From contig NZ_CP157199.1 of NCBI RefSeq assembly GCF_039954625.1, positions 1,364,001-1,428,000 of the forward strand: DNA of 64,000 nt. Reading direction: 5' to 3'. Position numbers and translations under genes: made by a program. The notes under the pieces are model-generated. The model saw only the letters and a list, made by a program, of their open reading frames with translations. It was not told the origin of the DNA and searched no databases. Positions 28,279 through 37,955 of this stretch are shown here, piece after piece. The stretch's first letter is position 1; each line of letters starts with the position of its first letter. Source of the DNA: Pontimicrobium sp. SW4. GTDB lineage: Bacteria > Bacteroidota > Bacteroidia > Flavobacteriales > Flavobacteriaceae.

Positions 28279-28788
28279 TTAATTAAAAAATGGACTCGAC
28301 TTTTCACTTTTTACATCTTTTACTAACCAAGTCATAACATGTCGTTGAGGGACACGCTTAATAACAGTATCTAGTTCCCTATCATACCATACTGCATCAA
28401 AAGTCCCCTTAGAAGTGATAACAACTCTCCATTCTTCTTTAAGCATTTTTGTATCACTATAATTGGCATCTAAACTATCCCAGTTAATGTGTGATAATAC
28501 TTGTGGATCAAGATGTGCTACAACTTCTGTTTCATCCAGAATAGATAACCAAATTGGTACGGCAAGATGCTCTATAGAGTGATTAAGGCCTTTACCACCC
28601 CAACCAACTTTTATATCTACGCCATTTCTAATACTTGTTATTAGTTGCTCTTTAGAACCTGCTATCACATTTCCTTGCTTATCAGTTCTTAAGGCTATAA
28701 CTATTTTAGTGCTTTTATCATTTTTATAGCAAGAGTTAAAAAGCATTAATGCTATAAAAATTAAAAGCTGCCTATTTATATAAATCAC
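28279..28788 (-). CDS. Small lipoprotein of unknown function (GWGG protein)
   Basis: A 169-residue protein starting at a GTG (28788). It has a lipoprotein signal ending in the lipobox LFNSC (Cys20). I do not recognise the family. The conserved part shared with the adjacent pseudogene is a (R/K)xGxx(I/V)(R/K)VGWGG block near the middle, preceded by GSKxxLI. A second half with a WRVVITSKGTFDAVWYDREL pattern looks beta-rich. It should be anchored in the periplasm or on the outer membrane. It lies in tandem, 13 bases apart, with its broken copy. Confidence 0.7.
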   Translation of the reverse strand: MIYINRQLLIFIALMLFNSCYKNDKSTKIVIALRTDKQGNVIAGSKEQLITSIRNGVDIKVGWGGKGLNHSIEHLAVPIWLSILDETEVVAHLDPQVLSHINWDSLDANYSDTKMLKEEWRVVITSKGTFDAVWYDRELDTVIKRVPQRHVMTWLVKDVKSEKSSPFFN

Positions 28789-28906
28789 AAATAATATTTT
28801 TTTAATGGTTCAAAACACTCGAAGACATCATTATATAAAGTATTAATTATCTTCTCTCTTTCACAATTTCTTCTTAGTTCTTGAAGAATTACCCTTATAA
28901 AAAGAA

Positions 28907-30436
28907 TTAATTTTTAAGTTTTGTAAAAGTGTACTCGTTACCTTCAATGCTTTCTATTAAAAGTTCAAATCGAATAACAGATTCGTTTTCTATAGTAAAT
29001 GGAATTATTACTTCACCAAACTCATAATGTGAAAATTTGCATAAAAACTTATCCTCTCCTATATATTCTAATATACCAGTTATATTTTTTTGATTTTCCA
29101 ATCTTATATGTAACTCATCGGATTTTTGAAAAATCATAACATTTCCATAAGCGTCATTGTTATAAGTACCTAGAAATTGTTTTGCATTATATCTATTCCG
29201 ATTTTTTCGCACCAAAGTATTTAGTGAATCTATTTCTGCTGATTTTCTAGCTAACTCTTCATGATAGAGTTTTAAAGAATTTGACGAGTAATCTTCAAAC
29301 GGCAAGCCTAAAAAAGAATCAACTACTACATTTGTTAAATCGATAAAAAAGTTATTTGTGTCATTATTAGTAAGGATAACAATTCCAAGTTCTTCTTCTG
29401 GAATAATTATATGATTTGCTGAGAATCCTGTTAATCCACCACTATGTTGATATGTTAAAATACCATTAATATCACGTACAAAAAAGCCTAATCCATATTG
29501 ATAAAAATGGGTTCTAGCATGATTTGATTGATTAAATCCCTGAATGGAAAAAGGCCTTCTTGTAATTCTTATTGCCTGTCTAGCAATTGCTTGTTTGCTA
29601 TTATATTTCCCTTCATTTATTTGAGCAATTAGCCAATGGCTTAAATCTTCAACAGATGAAAGCATAGAGCCTGCAGGCGATATATTCTTGGTTGTTGTAT
29701 AATTTAACTCTTTTACTTCATTATTAATAACTGTATGAGGGAAAGCAATATTTGTATAATCTTCTTCATAATCGTAAACCATTTTTGTACGATTCATTTC
29801 TAAAGGTGCAAGAATTTTTTCTCGGACAGTGTTTTCCCAACTAGAATTGGTAGCAGCTTCTATTACTTCTCCAATTGCCGTATATGCCGAATTAGAATAA
29901 CCATAACTATCGCGAAAACTTTTATTGATATCTAGCAAGGCCATGCTTTCAACGACTTCCTTTCTATTATAATCTGAAAAATAAGTTATCAAATCTCCTT
30001 TATAACTTTCAAAACCCGTTCTATGAGACAAGAAGTCTAATACATTTACTTCATTAGATATAAATGGATTCTTTAGCTTAAAATAGGGAAGCCATTTTTT
30101 GATATTATCTTTTAATGATAGTTTTTTTTCAGTATGTAAAATAGTTGCTGTGGTTGCTGTGAACGATTTGGTGATTGAACCAATTTGAAACAGCGTATTT
30201 TTGTTAACTTTTTGTGAGCTACTAATAGAAGAAATACCATAGCCTTTCATAAATAGCACTTCATCATTTTGAACTATTGCAATCGCTAATCCAGGAATGT
30301 TCCATGCTTTTAAGCCTCTTTTAATATAGTTATCCAAACTATCAGTAATAAAAATTGGTAATTCCTTTTTTTGACCATGAGAAATAGTAACAATTAATAA
30401 TGTGCAAAAAATTAAAAGTATGTGTTTTAGTGTCAT
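28907..30436 (-). CDS. Secreted beta-lactamase-fold serine hydrolase (module 3)
   Basis: A 509-residue protein of the class C beta-lactamase/DD-peptidase/esterase group (family S12). A signal peptide ends VTISHGQ. Catalytic motifs are intact: SxxK is SITK (residues 87-90), YxN is YSN (180-182), and the third motif is HSGGLTGF. The C-terminal 130 residues form an extra beta domain of the type seen in D-alanyl-D-alanine-hydrolase-like proteins. Substrate unknown: a peptide, ester or D-amino acid compound is possible. It precedes (on the minus strand) the broken and intact GWGG lipoprotein genes. Confidence 0.88.
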   Translation of the reverse strand: MTLKHILLIFCTLLIVTISHGQKKELPIFITDSLDNYIKRGLKAWNIPGLAIAIVQNDEVLFMKGYGISSISSSQKVNKNTLFQIGSITKSFTATTATILHTEKKLSLKDNIKKWLPYFKLKNPFISNEVNVLDFLSHRTGFESYKGDLITYFSDYNRKEVVESMALLDINKSFRDSYGYSNSAYTAIGEVIEAATNSSWENTVREKILAPLEMNRTKMVYDYEEDYTNIAFPHTVINNEVKELNYTTTKNISPAGSMLSSVEDLSHWLIAQINEGKYNSKQAIARQAIRITRRPFSIQGFNQSNHARTHFYQYGLGFFVRDINGILTYQHSGGLTGFSANHIIIPEEELGIVILTNNDTNNFFIDLTNVVVDSFLGLPFEDYSSNSLKLYHEELARKSAEIDSLNTLVRKNRNRYNAKQFLGTYNNDAYGNVMIFQKSDELHIRLENQKNITGILEYIGEDKFLCKFSHYEFGEVIIPFTIENESVIRFELLIESIEGNEYTFTKLKN

Positions 30437-30545
30437 AATAAATTTAATAGGTATAAATGAAAATATTAGCTATAATAAATTATAGCATCAAATAAAGAGA
30501 ATAATATGTAGAAAAAATTGGTTAATTGGGACAACTCAGGCTAGA

Positions 30546-31382
30546 CTAAAATGTCCAATGAGGGCCATTAGTATGAATTTGTTTTGTTGAAGAGAAAAAC
30601 TTTTTTGGATTAAAGCCTGTAAGAGATTTGAAATGATTAATAAACTCCGGTTGATCATAATATTGATTTTCAATCGCAACTTGAGTTAAACTTGGTTTTT
30701 TAACAGCTGCTTCGTACAGCGTAAGCGCTCTCCTAAATTTTACAACAGATTTAAATTCTTCAACAGAAAAACATAAATGCTTTCTAAATAATCTTAACAA
30801 CGTTTTTCTGCTAATAGAAAGGTTACTGGCAAGTTCTTTAACTTTGGGGATTTCTGTAGCATTAAAAATAATATTCACAGCCTTAACAATACGCTCTTCT
30901 TCTATTTTTTTAAAGTGTGATTTAAAAAAAGAGTCTAATATTTCTCGTTTATTTTTCAAATTTGATTCCCTAAACGCTAAATCAGAAATAGTTATGAAAT
31001 CTTTGCCAAAATAGTCAAAACGAGAAACTCGGTTATCAGTAACAACTTCACTCAATGGACGATTAATGAAATGATTGATTCCAAGGGGGTAGAAGACAAT
31101 ACCAATTTTATTAAAACTTCCTCTTAAACGCACTACTTTACTAGTTTTATTATTTATTGTTAAAAGGACTTCTGCTTGATTAGATTTAACAGGTATATAC
31201 GTCCTTCCTTTTTCATTCAATACAACTCTAACATTTTTGTAAACATTTAGAGCCACCAAATAATGAGGGTGATATATAATATCTTTACTAAAATTCTCAT
31301 TTTTTGATTCATGAAAATAATAATAAGCAATCCTCTTTGATAAATCTTTACACTTAGGTTGTATTGTTTTAAATGTATCCAA
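30546..31382 (-). CDS. AraC-family transcriptional regulator
   Basis: A 278-residue regulator starting at a TTG (31382), since no ATG lies near the N-terminus. The last 100 residues hold two helix-turn-helix motifs (VKELASNLSISRKTLLRLF and LTQVAIENQYYDQPEFINHF followed by the typical KSLTGFNPKKFF). The N-terminal 170 residues resemble the effector domain (DUF6597-type) found in many Bacteroidota AraC proteins. It lies upstream of the serine hydrolase gene on the same strand, about 110 bases away, and may control it. Confidence 0.85.
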   Translation of the reverse strand: MDTFKTIQPKCKDLSKRIAYYYFHESKNENFSKDIIYHPHYLVALNVYKNVRVVLNEKGRTYIPVKSNQAEVLLTINNKTSKVVRLRGSFNKIGIVFYPLGINHFINRPLSEVVTDNRVSRFDYFGKDFITISDLAFRESNLKNKREILDSFFKSHFKKIEEERIVKAVNIIFNATEIPKVKELASNLSISRKTLLRLFRKHLCFSVEEFKSVVKFRRALTLYEAAVKKPSLTQVAIENQYYDQPEFINHFKSLTGFNPKKFFSSTKQIHTNGPHWTF

Positions 31383-31580
31383 TGCTTAAAAAATTATATA
31401 TAGTTCTAGTAGTCTTTTTAACTTAAGCTTAAATTTTATGTCTGGCTAAAGATAATAACTCAGGAATTAATATTTATTGTCGCTTTACACCTATTAGTTT
31501 ATCTCAATCAAATAATCAAAAGTATTTTCTATTTGTTATTTATTAAGGGTAAACTGGATATAGCTTTTTAATTCACAAAG

Positions 31581-34500
31581 TTACTCTTCTAATAGAGGCT
31601 TCACCTTTTCAAACAGATCTGTTATCAGATACTGAAGCGAATCTGGTGTTACCTCTCTAAAATAGCCTAATAAGTCTTGCGTTGTGGCGTATCTGTCCGT
31701 TTTTAACTTTAATGAACCATCTATAGTATTCCAATCTTCAAGAAAACACTTTAATGCTTTATTTACTCGCTCCTCTCCTATTGCTTTTTGAAACTCATAC
31801 ATATTGATAGCTCCTTTTGCATAATACACATAGTCTTGATTCTCCACCAAGGCAAGGGATGGTTCTTTTCCTGCTTCTCTATCTTTTCCTTTTGTATAAA
31901 CCTCTTTTTGGGTTTCTAAAAACTGTAATACTTTTTCTTCGGAATACTTTTGCTTTAATACCATAATCGCTGCGTATTGCGACAAGGTTTCTAATATCAT
32001 CAGTCGTCCCTTAACATTTGCTGCTTCTACTTGCATACCAAACCATTGATGCGCAATTTCATGAGCTGTTACGTAAAATGCCATATCTACATCTTTTTCA
32101 TCATCTATATCCAAAACAAAACCGATAGCTTCTGAAAATGGAATGGTACCAGGAAATGATTGTGCAAATTCTGCATAACGTGGAAACTCCATAATACGCA
32201 ATTGCTCGTATTGATATGGGTTAAAATTTTTACTGTAATAGTTTAGAGAAGCTTTCATAGAGGTTATCATTCTATCAATATTATAATCGTGCCCTTTATG
32301 GTAGTAAATTTCAAGATCTACAAATTTTTTTATTGAATCCTTATTTGAAGTCCATTTATCCTTCTTTATTTCATAGTTAGCAGATACTATGGAGTAAAAA
32401 TTAATCATTGGAATCTCCATTTTATAATGAAAATAGTTACGTTTATTTTCTGTCCACTGTCTCAATAAATTCCCAGGGACTAAAGCTGTTTGATCTTTAG
32501 ATGTGCCAATAATCATTTCAAAATGAATACCATCTGAATCACTACCAGACCTCGCATTTATAAGCTCATTTGCATCTTCTCTGTCTGCTTTATTAAATCG
32601 AATAGGTAAATTATAGTCTTCACGATCACTAGTATTGTTAAGTTCATATTTACGATTGTATCCTATGGTTGGTAAATCTGAATTATTGAAAAATGTTCCA
32701 TTATTATTAATATTCACATTAGAGTTTCCCAATTCAAAACCTTTAGTGGTAAAGCTTTGCTTGAAATACATTTTTACAGAATCCCCAGACTTTAAAGCTG
32801 TATTTAGATTGAAAATGTAATAATCAAACTTTTTATATTGATTATCTAACATTGCTCCACCTTCAAAAGCTATGCTATCAATCATGGCATTCTCTTCAAT
32901 AAGTTTTTGAATGTGAATGGATTTGATGTCTTCCGAATTGGTGTTTTTCAATATGTAATAGCCTTCAACTTTATAATCTCTAGTTTCAGGATACAGTTCT
33001 AATTGTAAGTTCACATCTATTAACTTAGGTTGTGGTATATATTCAAATTGCTTAAGCTCTTTTTCATATGCAACTCTAAAGTCAGTCGCATCTGAGTTAG
33101 TCCAATAGGTGTTTAAAATATTGGTATTGTAAAAGATAAAACTTCCAATAGTTATAAATGCTAAACAAACAACACTGACGAGTTTAAAAAGTGGCTTGCT
33201 TAACCTGTATTTGCTTGCTCTAAGACGCTTTACCAAGTTAGTTTCTGTACCTCGAACGATTACTAAAGATCCTATGATTAGCAATAGCATTCCGAAGAGA
33301 AACCAATACGATTTAATCCATAGATATGGTTTTAGAAAATGACCGTAACCATTCATATCTGAATATGCTCCTAAAGCGCTTCCACCGAAAAAGTATAAAT
33401 CGTGATCAAACCCAAATAAGCCTAAAGCTATATTGACAGCAAAGAATATAATTACCAACATAACACCAACAAACTTATGATTAACAACAGATTGAATAAA
33501 AAATGCAACACAGGTATATAATGCTAAAAATGGTAAAATTTCTAGAAAGAATCCATTAAAGTAAACTTGAAATTTATATTCATAATAACCATTTACTGTT
33601 TGGAATATAATTCCTGAACCAATTAAAGCAAGCATTAAAACTACATAGATTAAGTTCAATCCAATAAACTTACCTAACAGCTTTATAAAGCTTGACATTG
33701 GTGTAGTATCATAAATAAGATCTAGTTTTGCAACTCGCTCTTTCCATACCAATTCTCCTGAATAAAATACTAAAAGGATAAGAAAGAAATACATGGAAGT
33801 TTCTTTAAGTTCTTCTACAATAAAATATGTAGCTGGATAACTATCCACTCCATATACAGTTCCTAGATTTACAGAATTAATAAGAATGATAATCATTCCA
33901 CAAATAACAATTCCCCAAAAAGATGATTGCTTGCAAATACTTATGAAATAGAACCAAGAAAATTGTTTTAATTGGTTCCATTTAGATAGTAAACCATATT
34001 GCTTTTTAGCTTCAGGTATCACTACATTATCCTTTGCATTTGTATATTTAATAGCTAACGCTTGCTTTCTTTTAGATCGCTTTTCTTTAACCACATTAAA
34101 GTTGAATTTTTTATAACCATATAGCAACGCAACTATCCCAATAGACAACCAAAACAATTTGTTATACATAAGTGCTCCTATAAAAGGAATACTCTGTGTA
34201 CTCTTTTCTAAAACTGACCAAGACTTTGTAACAAAAGTTGTTGTTGTCAATGAAAATGGATCTAGAATGGCTTGCCAAAACTCATTGGTAATAGATTTGG
34301 TTAGCATAAACAGAACAAATAAAAAGATGCCTTGTGTATATACGACAACTAGATTTCTGCTTAACGCTCCAGTGACAAAAAAGAGTGCTGCTCCAAAAAA
34401 TAAGGTTGGCAAGGTTATCATTATAAATGTCTTTACATAAACCATGACATTAAATGCTAAAAAGTCTTCTGGATTTTGCCATGGCATAAATTCACCTAAT

Positions 34501-34868
34501 ATCATACCAAATAAAATGCCTGTAAATGCAAATAGTAACACAGTAAACGACCCTAAAAATCGACCTAATAAATAGTCTTTTTTGTTGATTGTCGTAGTAA
34601 ACATCAATGACTCTATATTGTATTCAAAATCTCTTAACACAGAAACTCCCATAATCATAGAGGCTAAAATCATAAATATACCAGTAATTGCTCCCATCGT
34701 TTTTGCAATTACTATGGGTGAATTTTTTTTCATGAGCCCCATTTCTGAACCTTGAAAAATAAAGTCTACTCCAACAATTGAAAATAAAAAGAGAAACAGA
34801 AAGAACACATACGTGTCTGGTCGTTTAATTCGATATTGTAATTCGAATTTAAAAATAGCATACCACAT
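31581..34868 (-). CDS. ABC-2 permease fused to an M1-type aminopeptidase (module 3)
   Basis: A 1095-residue fusion. The N-terminal half has about twelve hydrophobic segments of two ABC-2 permease-like blocks. The C-terminal half is an M1 metallopeptidase with zinc motif HEIAHQW (HExxH at 936-940) and a probable third ligand Glu960 in ETLSQY, 19 residues later. The peptidase should face the periplasm. The partner ATPase gene lies two bases upstream. This fusion type is known in Bacteroidota, and its substrate is not established. Export with peptide trimming is the natural guess. The pair is divergent from the module 3 sensor kinase gene. Confidence 0.9.
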   Translation of the reverse strand: MWYAIFKFELQYRIKRPDTYVFFLFLFLFSIVGVDFIFQGSEMGLMKKNSPIVIAKTMGAITGIFMILASMIMGVSVLRDFEYNIESLMFTTTINKKDYLLGRFLGSFTVLLFAFTGILFGMILGEFMPWQNPEDFLAFNVMVYVKTFIMITLPTLFFGAALFFVTGALSRNLVVVYTQGIFLFVLFMLTKSITNEFWQAILDPFSLTTTTFVTKSWSVLEKSTQSIPFIGALMYNKLFWLSIGIVALLYGYKKFNFNVVKEKRSKRKQALAIKYTNAKDNVVIPEAKKQYGLLSKWNQLKQFSWFYFISICKQSSFWGIVICGMIIILINSVNLGTVYGVDSYPATYFIVEELKETSMYFFLILLVFYSGELVWKERVAKLDLIYDTTPMSSFIKLLGKFIGLNLIYVVLMLALIGSGIIFQTVNGYYEYKFQVYFNGFFLEILPFLALYTCVAFFIQSVVNHKFVGVMLVIIFFAVNIALGLFGFDHDLYFFGGSALGAYSDMNGYGHFLKPYLWIKSYWFLFGMLLLIIGSLVIVRGTETNLVKRLRASKYRLSKPLFKLVSVVCLAFITIGSFIFYNTNILNTYWTNSDATDFRVAYEKELKQFEYIPQPKLIDVNLQLELYPETRDYKVEGYYILKNTNSEDIKSIHIQKLIEENAMIDSIAFEGGAMLDNQYKKFDYYIFNLNTALKSGDSVKMYFKQSFTTKGFELGNSNVNINNNGTFFNNSDLPTIGYNRKYELNNTSDREDYNLPIRFNKADREDANELINARSGSDSDGIHFEMIIGTSKDQTALVPGNLLRQWTENKRNYFHYKMEIPMINFYSIVSANYEIKKDKWTSNKDSIKKFVDLEIYYHKGHDYNIDRMITSMKASLNYYSKNFNPYQYEQLRIMEFPRYAEFAQSFPGTIPFSEAIGFVLDIDDEKDVDMAFYVTAHEIAHQWFGMQVEAANVKGRLMILETLSQYAAIMVLKQKYSEEKVLQFLETQKEVYTKGKDREAGKEPSLALVENQDYVYYAKGAINMYEFQKAIGEERVNKALKCFLEDWNTIDGSLKLKTDRYATTQDLLGYFREVTPDSLQYLITDLFEKVKPLLEE

Positions 34869-34870
34869 AA

Positions 34871-35758
34871 TTAGTTAGATTTAGAGTTATCATTATTAAA
34901 AATTTCTGAGAAATACACATCTTCTAATTCTGTATTAATAAGAGAAAAGCCATCTCCTGGATTCACATCACTTAAGACATGAATGGTTGGTTTTCCAAGA
35001 AATAGCTTTTCACTAATGACTTTATAATTTTGTTTATAAGCCTTTAATTCTTGCTTATGTATTGTTTTTTTATAGACTTTACCTTTTAGGTCTTCCAGTA
35101 TTTGTAACGGATTTCCTTTTAAGCTAACTTCTCCTTGATTAATGATTGCCATATTTGTGCAAAGCTCCTTAACATCATCAACAATATGTGTAGATAAGAT
35201 CACAACTGTATGCTCTCCTAATTCACTTAAAATATTATAAAATCGATTTCTCTCTACAGGATCCAACCCAGCAGTTGGTTCATCTACAATAAGTAATTTC
35301 GGATTATTAAGTAAGGCTTGTGCAATACCAAAGCGTTGCTTCATTCCACCAGAATAGCCTTTAAGATTTTGTTGTCGCACATCGTACAAATTAGTTTTAT
35401 GCAACAATGCATCTACTAAATCTTTACGCTCACCTTTATGAGTAATTCCTTTTAGAACAGCAAAATGATTGAGTAATACTTCGGCAGAGATTTTAGGATA
35501 CAAACCAAACTGTTGTGGTAAATAACCTAATACCTGACGCAATTCATTTTTTTGTTTTAATACGTCTATATCTCCAAGCGTAATAGATCCAGTATCTGCT
35601 TCTTGTAATGTTGCAATGGTTCTCATCAAAGTAGATTTTCCAGCGCCATTTGGTCCTAGTAAACCAAACATTCCTATTGGAATTTCTAAAGAAATGTTTT
35701 GCAATGCCTTAACACCATTAGAATAGGTTTTTGATAGATTGTTAATAATGAGTTCCAT
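34871..35758 (-). CDS. ABC transporter ATP-binding protein
   Basis: A 295-residue ATPase with Walker A GPNGAGKST (35-43), signature YSGGMKQR (135-142) and Walker B LLIVDEP (155-161), followed by the H-loop STHIVDD. The last 70 residues are the C-terminal extension seen in export-type ATPases. It pairs with the permease-peptidase fusion two bases downstream, so the two form an exporter. It is transcribed away from the kinase gene at 35972 across a 213-base gap. Confidence 0.92.
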   Translation of the reverse strand: MELIINNLSKTYSNGVKALQNISLEIPIGMFGLLGPNGAGKSTLMRTIATLQEADTGSITLGDIDVLKQKNELRQVLGYLPQQFGLYPKISAEVLLNHFAVLKGITHKGERKDLVDALLHKTNLYDVRQQNLKGYSGGMKQRFGIAQALLNNPKLLIVDEPTAGLDPVERNRFYNILSELGEHTVVILSTHIVDDVKELCTNMAIINQGEVSLKGNPLQILEDLKGKVYKKTIHKQELKAYKQNYKVISEKLFLGKPTIHVLSDVNPGDGFSLINTELEDVYFSEIFNNDNSKSN

Positions 35759-35971
35759 AATTGTTCGTTTTTTGAGTTACTATTTGACGCAAACTTATGC
35801 GTGTTTTCAACCTGACAAAAATGTTAGTGACACGAATAGATATATATGGGACAAACAGATTAAATTGATTTACAAAGGATGCTTAAATCACTTTTACATT
35901 AGTTTATCACGAATTACATATTGTTTATCAACTAATTTGTGCAAGGTGTTTTATTTAATTAATATTGACTT

Positions 35972-36766
35972 ATGAAGTTTAAAATAACCGATAGAAAAAA
36001 GAAAATTATAAAGCGCATTTATAGAATAGCACTTATTCTTATTGGTATAATCATTATCATTTTCAATGACACCTTTGGTAAGCTTGAAGGGTTTGCAGAG
36101 TTTATACTTTTCTATTTTCTAATTTTAATTGCCACTATTTGTCATTGGCTTTTTATTCAAATCAAATCAATTATTCGATTAAAAAATGAAAAGTCTCAAA
36201 CCGAACTCATGCACTTAAAAAATCAGGTAAATCCTCACTTCTTTTTTAACATGCTTAATAACCTTTATGGATTGGTTGAAAAAGACTCTAAAAAAGCACA
36301 AGAATTAATTTTAAAGCTTTCTGATATGATGCGCTATAGTATTTATGAAGGTCAAAATGAAACTGTATTATTATCTGAAGAAATAAGCTATCTACAGAAT
36401 TATATTGAGCTTCATAAAATGCGCTATCATAAAGTTATTGATATGCAATTCAATATTGAAACAAAGGATAATGATTATGAAATAATGCCGCTACTTTTTA
36501 TTATTCTTTTAGAAAATGCATTTAAACATGGTGTCGAAAATTTAAGAGATAATGCTTATGTGCATATTAATTTAGTAGCACACAATAATGAAGTGAAATT
36601 TGAAATTGAAAATAACTTTGATGCTATAGAAGATAATCAAGAATCTGGGATAGGTTTAAGAAACCTAAAACGAAGATTAGAGTTAGTGTATCCAAAAAAT
36701 CATACTTTAACAATTACAAAAACTGATAATACCTATAACGCTAAATTGAATATTAATGGATTATGA
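35972..36766 (+). CDS. LytS-type sensor histidine kinase (module 3)
   Basis: A short (264-residue) kinase with two membrane segments in the first 70 residues (IALILIGIIIIIF and FILFYFLILIATI). The phospho-accepting His lies in QVNPHFFFNMLNNLYGL and the ATP site in ILLENAFKHGVEN and IGLRNLKRRL. Its last four bases overlap the regulator start, so they are co-translated. The small membrane part suggests sensing of membrane state or of a partner such as the adjacent ABC exporter, similar to Bce-type logic, but this is inference. Confidence 0.9.
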   Translation: MKFKITDRKKKIIKRIYRIALILIGIIIIIFNDTFGKLEGFAEFILFYFLILIATICHWLFIQIKSIIRLKNEKSQTELMHLKNQVNPHFFFNMLNNLYGLVEKDSKKAQELILKLSDMMRYSIYEGQNETVLLSEEISYLQNYIELHKMRYHKVIDMQFNIETKDNDYEIMPLLFIILLENAFKHGVENLRDNAYVHINLVAHNNEVKFEIENNFDAIEDNQESGIGLRNLKRRLELVYPKNHTLTITKTDNTYNAKLNINGL

Positions 36767-37464
36767 TTAAATATCTCATTATTGATGACGAACATATTGC
36801 ACATGATATCATAAAAAAGTATTGTGATATGTTACCAAATTTAGAATTCAAAGCAGATTGCTATGATGCTATTGAAGCCATTGACTATTTAAGCGAGTAT
36901 GATATTGATCTCATCTTTTTAGATTTAAATATGCCCAAGCTAAAAGGTTTTGAATTTTTAAAAACCTTATCCAATCCTCCGAAAGTTATTGTAACTACAG
37001 CATATAGTGAGTTTGCTTTGGAAGGCTACGAGCTAAATATTGTAGATTATTTATTAAAGCCATTTAGTTTTGAACGTTTTTTAAGTGCTATTAATAAAGT
37101 AACATCTTCAAAGACTAGCACATTAAAAAAAGAAAATAATGCAAACCTAAAACCTGAAGAAAAGTATATTTTTTTAAAGCAAAACAATAGTCATATTCAA
37201 GTAGATTTAGATACTATCTTATTTATTGAAGCCTCTGGTAATTATACCAAAATTATTACGAGTGATAATACCATAAGTATTCGTGAAAAAATATCTGATA
37301 CTATACAATTGCTTTCTGATAATGATATTCTACAAGTTCATAAATCTTTTGCCATTGCAAAAATGCATATAAACAGTATTGAAGGTAATAGGATTTATAT
37401 AGGAGATTATGTTATACCTATTGGCAAACTTTATAAGGCTAATGTCAATAAGCTTTTAACGTAG
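36763..37464 (+). CDS. LytTR-family response regulator (module 3)
   Basis: A 233-residue regulator with acidic pair IIDDE, Asp54 in IFLDLNMP, TTAYSEFA and YLLKPF, followed by a LytTR domain (LFIEASGNYTKI, LQVHKSFAIAKMHI). It overlaps the kinase gene by four bases. The L/R repeat starts 22 bases after its stop. It resembles the module 4 regulator most closely in layout. Confidence 0.92.
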   Translation: MIKYLIIDDEHIAHDIIKKYCDMLPNLEFKADCYDAIEAIDYLSEYDIDLIFLDLNMPKLKGFEFLKTLSNPPKVIVTTAYSEFALEGYELNIVDYLLKPFSFERFLSAINKVTSSKTSTLKKENNANLKPEEKYIFLKQNNSHIQVDLDTILFIEASGNYTKIITSDNTISIREKISDTIQLLSDNDILQVHKSFAIAKMHINSIEGNRIYIGDYVIPIGKLYKANVNKLLT

Positions 37465-37485
37465 ATTTGAATTGAGTATTGCTTT

Positions 37486-37911
37486 TTCATTCCACACACA
37501 TTATGCTTTCTTCCTATGCTTCGACTTCGCCCAGCACAGGCTAGTCGCATAAAAAGTGTTTATTCACAAAGTTAATATTGTTTTAGAGGAGTTCATGAAT
37601 CTCGTAAACTCGATTTCATTAACATCGTAGAAGAAATTTTTTAGAATAAATTTTTTCAAAAACAGTAGTAACAACTTTCGCTTTTAACCAAAGCTCAAGT
37701 TACATAACACGAGAACATTATATTAAAACAACATTGAGTTATAAATTCGATGTGTGTTACTATTTAGCTATAATTCTCTATTATGTAAAATATCCCAGAA
37801 ACATCTGTTTTCATTAGAATAATTAGAATTTGGGTCATTAAACTGTTAAGCGGTTTGTTTCGCAGAGTTTATAAAACATTTGTATCTATAATTAAACGTT
37901 ACATAAAATAG
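37486..37911. repeat. Complete L/R intergenic repeat junction between modules 3 and 4
   Basis: The best-preserved junction. Left half 37486-37730 opens TCATTCCACACACATTATGC and ends GCTCAAG, TTACATAA, ACACGAGAA, CATTATA. The right half starts TAGCTATAAT (37765), six bases, TTATGTAA, and continues GGGTCATTAAACT and GCGGTTTGTTTCGCAGAG to a second motif TATCTATAAT (37883) ... ACATAAAATAGC. It accounts for almost all of the gene-free stretch 37465-37955. Confidence 0.85.
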
Positions 37912-37955
37912 CTTCTTAACGACTTATATAGTGAGATATTGTTTTATTGGAATTA

